From NCBI RefSeq assembly GCF_024643205.1, contig NZ_JAMKQJ010000013.1, forward strand, positions 62,001 to 126,000: a stretch of 64,000 nt of DNA. Direction: 5' to 3'. The position numbers and the translations under genes are program-made. The stretch comes from Parapedobacter tibetensis. GTDB taxonomy: Bacteria; Bacteroidota; Bacteroidia; Sphingobacteriales; Sphingobacteriaceae. Position 1 is the first letter of the stretch. Every line of letters starts with the position of its first letter. The notes beneath the pieces are model-generated. The model searched no databases. It was not told the origin of the DNA and was given only the letters and a program-made list of their open reading frames with translations. This document shows positions 55,083 through 62,866 of the stretch, in pieces.

Positions 55083-55439
55083 ATTTCTAAATCGGTTTTA
55101 TCGATTGTTTTCATCGAAAAATAACGTTTTGCAAATATAGAATTTGTCGCGACATTTGTGGTATAAGACTTTTAACTGAAAATTTTATCCGGATATACGG
55201 ATGCTGTCCTGCAAAGCCACGGGTACATTCACCGGCAGGTATTCCGAAGCGGTGATACCGAGTGCCATCGGGAACATCATGATACTACGCGTTGAAACGT
55301 ATATATACCCAATGGGGTCGCTTTCTGGATTTGTTACCACGTTTCTGAATTGTGCCATGGAATGCGATCTATCCTTTACTACCTTAGACCCGTTGTACAA
55401 CAAAAACAAGTTTTATTTACGTATTAAAATCAGAAAATC

Positions 55440-55580
55440 ATGAATTTAGAACATTTGAATGTAGCGGAGCTCAGCTCCGAGGAATTGGTTGAAACAACTG
55501 GCGGCCGTTACATCATGCCTTTCACTGACAAAGATGTTTGGGACGAAGTCTTTGTGGTGAGAAATCCGGATTTTTACTAA
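55440..55580 (+). CDS. 46-residue double-glycine leader peptide
   Basis: A short gene from the ATG at 55440 to a TAA at 55578. The N-terminus 'MNLEHLNVAELSSEELVETT' ends in GG at residues 21-22, the classic leader cut by peptidase-containing ABC transporters (conserved spaced hydrophobic and acidic residues, Glu and Leu before GG). The putative core is 24 residues, 'RYIMPFTDKDVWDEVF' then 'VVRNPDFY', rich in acidic and aromatic residues and lacking Cys. A strong terminator follows 20 bp downstream, supporting a real transcript. No transporter is in the window. Function (bacteriocin, signal or precursor) is open. Confidence 0.6.
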   Translation: MNLEHLNVAELSSEELVETTGGRYIMPFTDKDVWDEVFVVRNPDFY

Positions 55581-55599
55581 CGTTTTAGCACAATGATTC

Positions 55600-55629
55600 A
55601 GGTGCGGGTATTGCCCGCACCTTTTTTTT
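55600..55629 (+). terminator. Rho-independent terminator of the GG-peptide gene
   Basis: A perfect 9-bp stem AGGTGCGGG / CCCGCACCT with loop TATTG runs into eight T residues, 20 bp after the TAA of the peptide gene. Confidence 0.85.
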
Positions 55630-55657
55630 GAAATGCTTTTCTTTACGCGTTGCTTTG

Positions 55658-55714
55658 TCAGGCCATGCACTCACGCGCTGTGAGTTCCTGTACATCCAAT
55701 TTTTGTAAATCCAT
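55658..55714 (-). pseudogene. Second GG-leader gene remnant
   Basis: On the minus strand an ATG at 55714 reads 'MDLQKLDVQELTARECMA' and stops at 55658. The first 15 residues have the same pattern as the leader of the peptide at 55440 (hydrophobic-acidic spacing, 'DVQEL' against 'NVAEL'), but the GG and core are missing. It is probably a GG-leader gene truncated next to the IS element at 55752. Confidence 0.45.
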
Positions 55715-55751
55715 TGTTTAAAAATTTAAAGATTAAAAATGATTTTATTCT

Positions 55752-56566
55752 CCGTAAACGCACCTAATATTTTTAGTATATTAGCGAGGTAAAAGAAGAG
55801 ACGATGAATATATTCAGTTTTAGAGCCCATTTCGGCACGGAGGACGATTGCCGGCTTCATTTCAAGGAGCAGCGGGACAAGGAGGGCGTCACCTGCAAGA
55901 AATGCGGGGGCAGCTCTCATTATTGGCTACAGAAGAAATGGAGCTACGAATGCAAGTCGTGTCATTTCCGCACCTCGCTGCGCAGCGGGACGATCATGGA
56001 GAGTTCCAAGCTACCTTTTTTGGTGTGGTACAAGACGATGTTCCTGATGAGCTGCACGAAGAAGGGTTTTTCAACCAACGAGTTGCAGAAACAGCTGGGT
56101 ATGAAGCGTTACGAACCGGTATGGGCGATGGTTCACAAACTCCGCAAGGCGATGGGCAACCGGGACGCGAAGTATACCCTGGAGGGGATGGTGGAGCTGG
56201 ACGAGGGTTATTTTTCAGTAGCCAGCAAAGAAATAGAACGGGGCAAGGGGACACGCGGCCGGGGAGCCGAGGGCAAGCAGAATGTGGCCGTGATGGCTGA
56301 AAGCACCTCCTACGTTGATATCTCCCATCTGGTGGAGTTACACGTTACCGAGAAATCGGACGCCAAAACCACCAAAGAAACCCTGAAGTGGGTGCATATC
56401 GCCATCAGCAATGCCAAAAGGACGTTATTGGGCAATTACCATAAAATCAAAAGGAAATACCTCCAGCTGTACCTCAACGAGTTCATTTACAAACTGAACA
56501 GAAGGTATTTCGGGGACAAACTATTTGATAGGCTGGTCATTGCGAATATAACAGGTGCGTAAACGG
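55752..56566 (+). mobile_element. IS1595-family insertion element (about 815 bp, probably defective)
   Basis: Terminal inverted repeats are seen: left CCGTAAACGCACCT (from 55752) and, read on the other strand, right CCGTTTACGCACCT (ending 56566), differing in two positions. They enclose one transposase gene whose stop lies in the right repeat. No 8-bp target duplication is evident at the edges, so one flank may have been rearranged after insertion. Confidence 0.75.
55804..56562 (+). pseudogene. IS1595-type (ISXO2-like) transposase, internally shortened
   Basis: A 252-residue protein with an N-terminal zinc ribbon (Cys31, Cys34, Cys50, Cys53), a helical part ('NELQKQLGMKRYEPVWAMVH') and the ISXO2 catalytic domain beginning with Asp133 in 'VELDEGYFSV'. 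After 'NVAVMAEST' it continues at once with 'SYVDISHLVELHV', whereas full-length relatives (about 300 residues) have roughly 50 residues between these motifs. The frame is kept, but catalytic-core residues are lost, so it is probably inactive. The C-terminal 'NEFIYKLNRRYFGDKLFDRL' is intact. Confidence 0.8.
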
Positions 56567-56614
56567 ATAATCAGAAATTTTATTACTTAAATTCCATTAC
56601 TAAAAAAATCAATC

Positions 56615-57043
56615 ATGAAAATTAAACTCATTCTATCGGTTTTACTTCTGATTACATGTCTGGCAGGATTTAGTCAAGAAAAGCAATCTGGCAAAACTAA
56701 AAAGAACAGTTCGGTAGTGTTAGAAAAAGGATTAATTAAAGTGTCCATCATGTACCCGTTTGCAGAAGGCAAGACCTTTGATATGGAGTATTATGAAACC
56801 AAGCACATGCCTATGGTAGCAGGGTTTTTAGGATCAAATTTGGTAAAATACACCATTGAAAAAGGCTTTGCCAGCGGTATTCCTAACACGCCATTGCCAT
56901 TTATGGCTATTGGCTCCTTCTATGTAAAAGACCTGGGCGACTATCAGGCAGCTATCGGACCAAATAGAGATGCCATAAGATCAGATTTCCCTAATTACAC
57001 TAATATTAGTCCTGTCATCTTTGTTAGTGAGATTATTAGGTGA
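56615..57043 (+). CDS. EthD-like ferredoxin-fold protein with signal peptide
   Basis: A 142-residue protein. The N-terminal 'LILSVLLLITCLAGFSQ' is a signal peptide, unusual for this normally cytoplasmic family. The EthD dimeric alpha/beta-barrel motif follows: 'VSIMYPFAEGKTFDMEYYET' and 'HMPMVAGFLG'. EthD was first linked to ether degradation, and most members are uncharacterised. It lies between the IS element and attC-like repeat 2. Confidence 0.75.
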   Translation: MKIKLILSVLLLITCLAGFSQEKQSGKTKKNSSVVLEKGLIKVSIMYPFAEGKTFDMEYYETKHMPMVAGFLGSNLVKYTIEKGFASGIPNTPLPFMAIGSFYVKDLGDYQAAIGPNRDAIRSDFPNYTNISPVIFVSEIIR

Positions 57044-57111
57044 CGCTACAACTCATGATTACTTTTATCCCTTTACTATCTGGCAAAAAAAATATTTGCT
57101 GTAACCGGCCG

Positions 57112-57243
57112 GCTGCCAACACAATGCATAAGCAATGGCGGGTTTTGGTTTAAGGTCAACGTGTTATCTTTCAAAATACGTTTTTGTAACGGGGACAGTG
57201 GCACACATCTTGCACCCGCCACTGCTCATGCACCAACGTTAGC
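57112..57243. repeat. attC-like inverted repeat 2
   Basis: The right edge is AACGTTAGC (ending 57243) and the left edge the imperfect GCTGCCAAC (from 57112). The internal arms TGCATAAGCAATGGCGGGT (to 57143) and ACCCGCCACTGCTCATGCA (from 57214) pair with two mismatches over 19 bp, around an asymmetric centre of about 70 bp. The right edge and what follows (AACGTTAGCGGTCATTGTA) match repeat 1 in 18 of 19 bases. It separates the EthD-like and LOG-like genes. Confidence 0.5.
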
Positions 57244-57294
57244 GGTCATTGTAGAGCGACTGTAAAACAGTAAAAACGTTAAGACAAGAAAAAT

Positions 57295-57876
57295 ATGAAA
57301 AGAGTGACAGTGTTTTGTGGTTCAAGTTTTGGGACAGATGACATTTATAAATCACAAGCGACTTTACTTGGACAAACATTAGCTAAACAAAACATTGAAT
57401 TAGTTTATGGAGGTGCAAACGTAGGACTTATGGGTGCAGTTGCAGACGGAGTTTTGAGCGAAAGTGGAAAAGTTATTGGCGTATTGCCTAACTTTTTAAA
57501 ATCAAAAGAAATTGCCCACGAACAATTAACCGAATTAATCTTGGTTGACAGTATGCACGAAAGAAAAACCAAAATGAATGAACTCTGTGACGGAGTAATT
57601 GCACTGCCAGGTAGTTTTGGGACATTAGAAGAATTTTTTGAAATGCTAACTTGGGCTCAACTTGGACTTCATAAGAAGCCAATTGCAATTTTAAACATTG
57701 ACGGTTTTTATGACTCTTTAAATGACTTGATACAGACAATGGTTAATAAAGGGTTTTTAAAGGAAGTAAATCAGCAAATGCTTTTAGTCAGTGATAATAT
57801 TGATGAACTTCTTGACAAAATGAAAAATTATGTAGCACCGACAGTTGGAAAATGGATTACCAAAGAAACAGTTTGA
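57295..57876 (+). CDS. LOG-family (TIGR00730) nucleotide 5'-monophosphate phosphoribohydrolase-like protein
   Basis: A 193-residue Rossmann-fold protein. It has the N-terminal 'RVTVFCGSSFGTDDIY', the 'YGGANVGLMGAVADGVL' loop, 'MHERKTKMNELCDGVIALPG' and the catalytic segment. The family's PGGxGTxxE reads PGSFGTLEE here, so the second Gly is Ser while the catalytic Glu remains. LOG enzymes split ribose-5-phosphate from nucleotides and make free cytokinins in plants; bacterial roles vary. Confidence 0.87.
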   Translation: MKRVTVFCGSSFGTDDIYKSQATLLGQTLAKQNIELVYGGANVGLMGAVADGVLSESGKVIGVLPNFLKSKEIAHEQLTELILVDSMHERKTKMNELCDGVIALPGSFGTLEEFFEMLTWAQLGLHKKPIAILNIDGFYDSLNDLIQTMVNKGFLKEVNQQMLLVSDNIDELLDKMKNYVAPTVGKWITKETV

Positions 57877-57897
57877 CGGAAAAACAACGAACCACTA

Positions 57898-58287
57898 ATG
57901 CAGATACTTGGTTACATATTGTTGACAATACATTTTCTTTTGTTCTTTTGGGCAGTAGGGGGTTTCATAGAAATGATTTTTGATAATGTGCCTTGGAAGC
58001 CTTTTACCAATCCCGAATTTCCGTTTTGGGTATTGGTTATTCATTGGGGTTCTGTGCTGTTTGCTTCTGTAAGTTTCATTTACGGATATTTAGCACATTG
58101 GAATAAAACACCACAAATTATGACTATTGCTTACGGACTTATGGCATTGGTCTGTATCATTGAAACCTTTGGCTATATGACAAGCAAAACGAAATATATA
58201 GCAATGGGAGCAGAGTTTATGGCTTATATTATCATTCTGTTTCTCTTGTTTAAGAGCAGTTACTTTATTAATCACTTTGGAAATTGA
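57898..58287 (+). CDS. Small four-helix membrane protein, unknown
   Basis: A 129-residue protein with four hydrophobic helices ('YILLTIHFLLFFWAVGGF', 'WVLVIHWGSVLFASVSFIYG', 'IMTIAYGLMALVCIIETFGY', 'MAYIIILFLLFKSSYF'). No family is recognised. Its ATG overlaps the end of the motif AACAACGAACCACTAAT (57883-57899), so it starts at a cassette-like edge, 21 bp after the LOG gene. Confidence 0.65.
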   Translation: MQILGYILLTIHFLLFFWAVGGFIEMIFDNVPWKPFTNPEFPFWVLVIHWGSVLFASVSFIYGYLAHWNKTPQIMTIAYGLMALVCIIETFGYMTSKTKYIAMGAEFMAYIIILFLLFKSSYFINHFGN

Positions 58288-58360
58288 ATAGTTCCTGCTT
58301 CTAAATCGCCACCTTCGCCAATCCCTAAACCATTGTATGCCATTTTAGAACGACACTGCA

Positions 58361-59104
58361 ATGAAATACAGAGAGATTAAACCGAATGGATTTTTGAACA
58401 ACTTTGTGCAGTGTTTTTGGTATTACGAAACAACTGACACCGAAGTTCAGCACACTATTTTGCCAGACGGTTATTTTGACATAATTGCAGAATTTGAAAA
58501 CGAGAAATTGACAACTGTTAAGCTCACAGGAATTTGGACGAAACCGAAAGACATAAAAATCCCGAAAAACACAACATTCCTTGCTATAAGGTTCAAACTT
58601 TTAGCGATTGAATACCTGTTCAAAAAAGAGATTAAATCCATTTTAGACACTACCGTAAACTTGCATTTTACATTTTGGAACCTTGACACATATAAATGTG
58701 ATGAGTTTGAAAAGTTTGTTACTGACACTTCTAATGAATTGGACGCTTCAATAAAACATTTAAGTGAAATAGACAGCAGGAAATTAAATCTTTTTGAAAT
58801 CGTTTATCAGCAAAAAACAAAAACTGTGTCGGAGCTTTCAAACCAAATTTTTTGGAGCAGTAGACAAATTAACAGATACTTTAATTCGCAGTTTGGTATT
58901 ACACTAAAAGAGTTTCTGAAAATTGTTCGTTGCAACGCTACTTATGAAGAAATTTCAAACGGCAACCTAAGTCCTCAATCCGATTTTTTTGACCAAGCAC
59001 ATTTCATCAAAGAAATAAAGAAATACACAGGAGTAACACCAAAAGAATTAAACAAAAATAAAAACGACCGATTTTTACAATTATCAAAGTTGGAAGAAAG
59101 GTAA
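58361..59104 (+). CDS. AraC family regulator (DUF6597-type N-terminus)
   Basis: A 247-residue protein. The N-terminal half has the small beta-rich sensor seen in many Bacteroidota AraC proteins ('YREIKPNGFLNNFVQCFWYY', 'HTILPDGYFDIIAEF'), the C-terminal half the AraC helix-turn-helix ('SELSNQIFWSSRQINRYFNS', 'DFFDQAHFIKEIKKYTGVTP'). The VOC gene 29 bp downstream is its probable target partner. A degenerate attC-like piece may lie just upstream (58306-58345). Confidence 0.83.
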   Translation: MKYREIKPNGFLNNFVQCFWYYETTDTEVQHTILPDGYFDIIAEFENEKLTTVKLTGIWTKPKDIKIPKNTTFLAIRFKLLAIEYLFKKEIKSILDTTVNLHFTFWNLDTYKCDEFEKFVTDTSNELDASIKHLSEIDSRKLNLFEIVYQQKTKTVSELSNQIFWSSRQINRYFNSQFGITLKEFLKIVRCNATYEEISNGNLSPQSDFFDQAHFIKEIKKYTGVTPKELNKNKNDRFLQLSKLEER

Positions 59105-59133
59105 TTTTGAGTCATAATTTAAATTTCATCAAA

Positions 59134-59556
59134 ATGAAGATAAGCAAACTTTCGCCCAATTTTGAAGTAAGCGACATACGGAAAACTGTTGCCTTTTATA
59201 CCGAACACTTCGGTTTTAAGCTAATTATGGCTGTTTCTGAAAGTCAATACGGTATTGACCAAACTTTTGCAGAAAATAAAGAATACGTTTACGCAATGAT
59301 GCAGAAAGACAATGTTGAATTTATGTTTCAACGAACCGATACTTTTAAGAACGATGTTGTTTTTTCAAAAGATTTATCTATTGGAGCAACAGTTTCATTC
59401 TATATGGACATAGAAGGGATAAAAGAATTTCACCAAAAACTGAAAAACAAAAACCTTCAAATTACTGAATTGAAAACAACTTGGTATGGTATGCAAGAGT
59501 TTTATGCAAAAGACCTTAATGGCTACATACTTGGATTTGCCGAAAAAGCTGAATAA
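59134..59556 (+). CDS. VOC/glyoxalase-bleomycin resistance family protein
   Basis: Start chosen at the ATG at 59134; a TTG at 59107 overlaps the upstream intergenic edge. The 140-residue protein has a paired beta-alpha-beta-beta-beta VOC fold: 'NFEVSDIRKTVAFYTEHFGF' and 'VSFYMDIEGIKEFHQKLKNK', ending 'EFYAKDLNGYILGFAEKAE', with a Glu metal-ligand position. Members include bleomycin-binding proteins and dioxygenases. No function is assigned. Confidence 0.82.
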   Translation: MKISKLSPNFEVSDIRKTVAFYTEHFGFKLIMAVSESQYGIDQTFAENKEYVYAMMQKDNVEFMFQRTDTFKNDVVFSKDLSIGATVSFYMDIEGIKEFHQKLKNKNLQITELKTTWYGMQEFYAKDLNGYILGFAEKAE

Positions 59557-60010
59557 TAATGAATATCGAAGAATAAGAAAACTTTGCTGTCTGATACGCG
59601 TGCCGCCACCTTCTCCAGCAATATGTGGTGTCTCATCGTATCGAAGTAAGACAATCAACCGGAAAAACAATTTGGCCTTGACTGATTTTATTTGATTGAT
59701 TTTGTCGCGGTCGTATTCAAATGCTATCCAGATTATGGCTGCACCGCGGTGTTCTCCCATGGATAACCTGAACCCATTCCAGACATTGTTGCTTTCACTT
59801 CGTATTCCGAATAATTATTTTCAAAACAAATATAAAAAGTTATTCAAAATACGAAATAAAAAAGCGGCTTTGTTGTGAGCTTTTTGTGCTGATTTATAAT
59901 GATATAAGCTGTTCTCACTAGAATGCTTTAAATTCATGTCGATACTGGAATGTTTCATATATTTGGGAGTTGTAAGCAATTTCACGAAACCGCACAGACA
60001 AAACGATAAA
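59557..60010. other. Gene-free stretch with a possible tyrosine-recombinase N-terminal scrap
   Basis: No intact gene is present in this 454-bp gap. On the minus strand, 59760 down to about 59680 reads 'MGEHRGAAIIWIAFEYDRD' and 'KINQIKSVKA'. This resembles the N-terminal arm (H-x-G ... F-x-YD ... I-K) of Bacteroidota tyrosine recombinases often labelled integron-type integrases, and then becomes unrelated. Near 59603 the phrase CGCCACCTTCTCCA recurs almost exactly at 58306. The rest is A+T-rich with nothing recognised. Confidence 0.35.
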
Positions 60011-60775
60011 ATGAAATTTGACAAGCATTTTCCGACAAAAAGACTAAAACCCTACATCAAATATTTTGTAGTGTCGGAGAATGAATCGGAAAACGAATAC
60101 AAAGTTTATCCGTCTTCGAGATTAGTTATAGGATTTCAGTATAAAGGACAACTTACTACAATTAAAAACAACACCTTCAACAAGCTAACATCCGCAGGTA
60201 TTACAGGGATTTCTGACAGCTACAAAATCTTCAAAAGTTCAGAAAATATTGGTACTGTTTTGGTTTACTTTACCGAAATTGGATTTACACATTTTACTTC
60301 ACATCCTGCCAATGAATTGTTTAATCTAAGTCTATCGCTTGAGAATATTTTTGAAAAGAATGCAGTACGCGAAGTGGAAGAAAAATTAGCTTATGCCACT
60401 TCTGACAAACAACGTATAAAAATTGTTGAGCATTTTTTTCTATCTCAACTAAAAGACATTCAAGCTGACAAACTGATTGTTGAAGCCATTAAAATCATTT
60501 ACCAAAGCAAAGGAACTGTCCGCATAAAAGAACTGAACGAAAAATTGTTTATCAGCCAAAGCCCGTTGGAAAAACGCTTTCGAAAAGTGGTTGGAACAAC
60601 ACCTAAAAAATTTGCTTCAATTGTCCGTTTCAACACTGTTCTTGACAACCTAAACGAAACAAAATCGCTTACTGAAATCTGCTACGAAAACAACTTCTTC
60701 GACCAAGCTCATTTCATTAAAGACTTTAAACAGTTTACTGGAAACACTCCCGAAAACTTTAAACGCTTCTTGTAG
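60011..60775 (+). CDS. AraC family regulator (DUF6597-type N-terminus)
   Basis: Start chosen at the ATG at 60011 ('MKFDKHFPTKRLKPYIKYF'); an earlier in-frame start at 59936 adds 25 atypical residues. A 254-residue protein with a sensor domain ('YPSSRLVIGFQYKGQLTTI') and a C-terminal AraC domain ('RIKELNEKLFISQSPLEKRF', 'EICYENNFFDQAHFIKDFKQ'). It resembles the regulator at 58361. The DUF1398 gene follows at 60847. Confidence 0.85.
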   Translation: MKFDKHFPTKRLKPYIKYFVVSENESENEYKVYPSSRLVIGFQYKGQLTTIKNNTFNKLTSAGITGISDSYKIFKSSENIGTVLVYFTEIGFTHFTSHPANELFNLSLSLENIFEKNAVREVEEKLAYATSDKQRIKIVEHFFLSQLKDIQADKLIVEAIKIIYQSKGTVRIKELNEKLFISQSPLEKRFRKVVGTTPKKFASIVRFNTVLDNLNETKSLTEICYENNFFDQAHFIKDFKQFTGNTPENFKRFL

Positions 60776-60846
60776 AAAAACGATTTTTTACAATTACAGG
60801 TTTTTTTGTCATCGCACCTTTGCATTGTAATCTTAATGCAAAGGCA

Positions 60847-61338
60847 ATGAAAAAATCAATTCTAAAATCAGTAATCATTTTGATAGCTTGTAGCATTATG
60901 GTTGCATGTCATTCAACCAATTGTTTAACAATAAAAAATCAAGAACAAATGTTTACAGATGAACAAATCAAAGAAGCTCACATTAAAGTGAAATCAGGTG
61001 CGGACTTTCCTACTTACATTCAAGACCTTAAAAAATTAGGTGTTACTTATTACGAAACTTTTGTGGCAGATGGTCATACCGACTATTATGGAGCTAATGA
61101 CTACAAAACTACATCGCCTGCAAAGTATGAAGCCTTAGCAATTGCGGAAACTTCCGATGAAGAGCAATTTAAAGCAGACTTGAAAGCTCATCAAGGCGGC
61201 AAGACTGACTATCCGACTTTTTGCAATGACGCTGCAAAATCAGGTGTCAAAAAGTGGGCTGTTTGTATGGACGAGATGACTTGTACGTACTTCGATAAAT
61301 CGGGAAGCAAAATTTTGGTTGAAGAAATACCACAATAA
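60847..61338 (+). CDS. DUF1398 family protein with lipoprotein signal
   Basis: Start chosen at the ATG at 60847. The N-terminus 'MKKSILKSVIILIACSIMVA' with Cys21 forms a lipobox, while most DUF1398 proteins are cytoplasmic and about 130 residues, so this is an exported variant of 163 residues. The DUF1398 part starts near residue 38 ('FTDEQIKEAHIKVKSGADFP') and holds 'GVTYYETFVADGHTDYYG' and 'CMDEMTCTYFD'. Function unknown. Confidence 0.8.
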   Translation: MKKSILKSVIILIACSIMVACHSTNCLTIKNQEQMFTDEQIKEAHIKVKSGADFPTYIQDLKKLGVTYYETFVADGHTDYYGANDYKTTSPAKYEALAIAETSDEEQFKADLKAHQGGKTDYPTFCNDAAKSGVKKWAVCMDEMTCTYFDKSGSKILVEEIPQ

Positions 61339-61429
61339 AACTGCTTACAATATCGGTTTTGCGAAATAGTCCTCAACCAATAATATTTTTGCCTTTTGAA
61401 ATTTTAATGGAATGGTTAGCCTAATAACC

Positions 61430-61463
61430 AAAAAAAAGCTACCTGATTTCATTCAAGTAGCTT
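61430..61463 (-). terminator. Rho-independent terminator (minus strand)
   Basis: Read on the minus strand, an 11-bp stem AAGCTACTTGA with one mismatch closes a 6-nt loop and is followed by eight or more T residues. It lies directly after the nitroreductase remnant, whose original transcript it would have ended. Confidence 0.65.
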
Positions 61464-61485
61464 TCATGTTAACACCAATAAAAAA

Positions 61486-61618
61486 TCAATTAACCATAGT
61501 AGCAAATTCTTGTTTTGATATCCTCACTTTTTTGAGTGTAGCAAGATAGTCGTTTTCTTCATCACGATATCCTAACGCAAGTAGGACAACCACCTGTCCT
61601 TGCATCAAACGAAATAAA
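61486..61618 (-). pseudogene. Nitroreductase C-terminal remnant
   Basis: About 42 codons on the minus strand read 'MQGQVVVLLALGYRDEENDY' and 'LATLKKVRISKQEFATMVN' to a TGA at 61486. This matches the end of NfsB-like nitroreductases (the 'LALGYRDEE-DY' box contacts FMN). The first about 160 residues are missing; to the right lies the AraC gene at 61667. It keeps its own terminator. Confidence 0.65.
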
Positions 61619-61666
61619 ACCTTATTTTAGCGCTGCCCGATTCCGGGCACCTACATCTATCGTACA

Positions 61667-62680
61667 ATGAACGAATATTTCACCACAGACCACTACCGCC
61701 TCGTATATCCGAACACGATGCCTCCGCATTACGACTACGTAGACAATCCGCCTGATGTTTTCCTCCCGATGAGCGATCCCCTACCCGTACGCGGTGTGCG
61801 TGGGCCGGAGGGTGATGCGGTGCTCCAATACCTGGAAGATGAGCAGGTGTTTTTTGGCTATTTCCAAACCCTTTGCAAGAAGCCTTACAAGCTCCTGTTC
61901 GATAGCTTTGATGATTGCTGCCTGCTGGTGTTCTGCATACAGGGCACCATCCAGTGGGAGGTGGGGTACCAGGATGAATTGCTGTCTACACCACAAGGCT
62001 ACACGCTGGGCTTCCCGATTACCCAAGGACTCAGTAGGATCCATTTCGATAAGGGTTTCCACCGTTGTTACTTCATAGGGCTGAAAGGCGATTTCGCCAA
62101 GTTGGCCTCGTATCAGTATTATATGATCGGATCTATGCACGACCATATGAGTTGGGCAAGTTCTGCATACGCCGCACTGCCTCCCGGCAAATTGTCGAAG
62201 GCTTCACTTGACCTGCTCGCCGAACAAATCGCTTCCCCGAATAAGAAACAACTGGGGGCTATATTGGAATTGAAAAGCCGGGTATATACCCTGCTCGGTG
62301 CGTATCACGACCAGGTACTGGCCTATTACAAAGGCGGGGGTATGCCCATCAATGAACGCATCCGGTTGCAAGCCAAGCGGTATATCGAGCAACACTATAC
62401 CAATCCGGACCTCACTGCTGATGAAATAGCCGCACAACTCTTCGTCTCCCGTAGCCTGCTGTTCAAGGCTTTTGCCGAAACCCGTGAGAAAGTGCTCGAC
62501 CTCATCAAAATCTACCGCATGCACAAAGCAAGTGAGTTGCTGCGCGCTTCGCGCCTGCCCATAGCGGATATCGGGGCCCTGACCGGCTATTTTACAACCA
62601 CCACCTTCAACCGGGTATTCAAGGAGACCTTTTTCATGACACCCACCGAATTCCGGCAGGAAAAGCGGAAAAAACGATAG
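61667..62680 (+). CDS. AraC family regulator, long N-terminal domain
   Basis: A 337-residue protein. The N-terminal about 220 residues form an unclassified sensor ('DCCLLVFCIQGTIQWEVGYQ'), and the C-terminal AraC domain starts near residue 230 ('ERIRLQAKRYIEQHYTNPDL', 'EIAAQLFVSRSLLFKAF', 'GYFTTTTFNRVFKETFFMTP'). It is G+C-richer than the genes to its left, so the mosaic region ends before it. Possible targets are the repeat/FN3 genes downstream, though nothing proves this. Confidence 0.85.
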   Translation: MNEYFTTDHYRLVYPNTMPPHYDYVDNPPDVFLPMSDPLPVRGVRGPEGDAVLQYLEDEQVFFGYFQTLCKKPYKLLFDSFDDCCLLVFCIQGTIQWEVGYQDELLSTPQGYTLGFPITQGLSRIHFDKGFHRCYFIGLKGDFAKLASYQYYMIGSMHDHMSWASSAYAALPPGKLSKASLDLLAEQIASPNKKQLGAILELKSRVYTLLGAYHDQVLAYYKGGGMPINERIRLQAKRYIEQHYTNPDLTADEIAAQLFVSRSLLFKAFAETREKVLDLIKIYRMHKASELLRASRLPIADIGALTGYFTTTTFNRVFKETFFMTPTEFRQEKRKKR

Positions 62681-62834
62681 TATTTTCGAAAAACAAAGCC
62701 TACCTAATCAAACACAAACAACTCAACATCAATATGTTGAACAACATCGCTATGCAAATAGTCCACAGAAACCGCTGAAAACCACCGAAAAGTTTCCACT
62801 ATCCGACTAACGGCAGTGCATTTTCCGCCCCACC

Positions 62835-62850
62835 TTTGTACCCGTACAAA
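62835..62850. promoter_or_regulatory. Perfect dyad upstream of heptad-repeat ORF
   Basis: TTTGTAC-CC-GTACAAA is a perfect 7+2+7 palindrome ending 16 bp before the ATG at 62867. It may be an operator or part of a promoter. Confidence 0.45.
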
Positions 62851-62866
62851 CAAGGATAATAGGAAC

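Noticed and set aside
55185..55409. Minus-strand 74-codon frame between the LysR remnant and the GG-peptide gene
   Set aside because: It begins with TTG right after a stop and shows no family; it looks coding-like but may be only a scrap, so it is not listed as a gene.
55744..56574. 8-bp target-site duplication around the IS1595 element
   Set aside because: The flanks (TTTATTCT and ATAATCAG) do not match.
56615..57043. Part of the IS1595 element as passenger gene
   Set aside because: It starts beyond the right inverted repeat ending at 56566.
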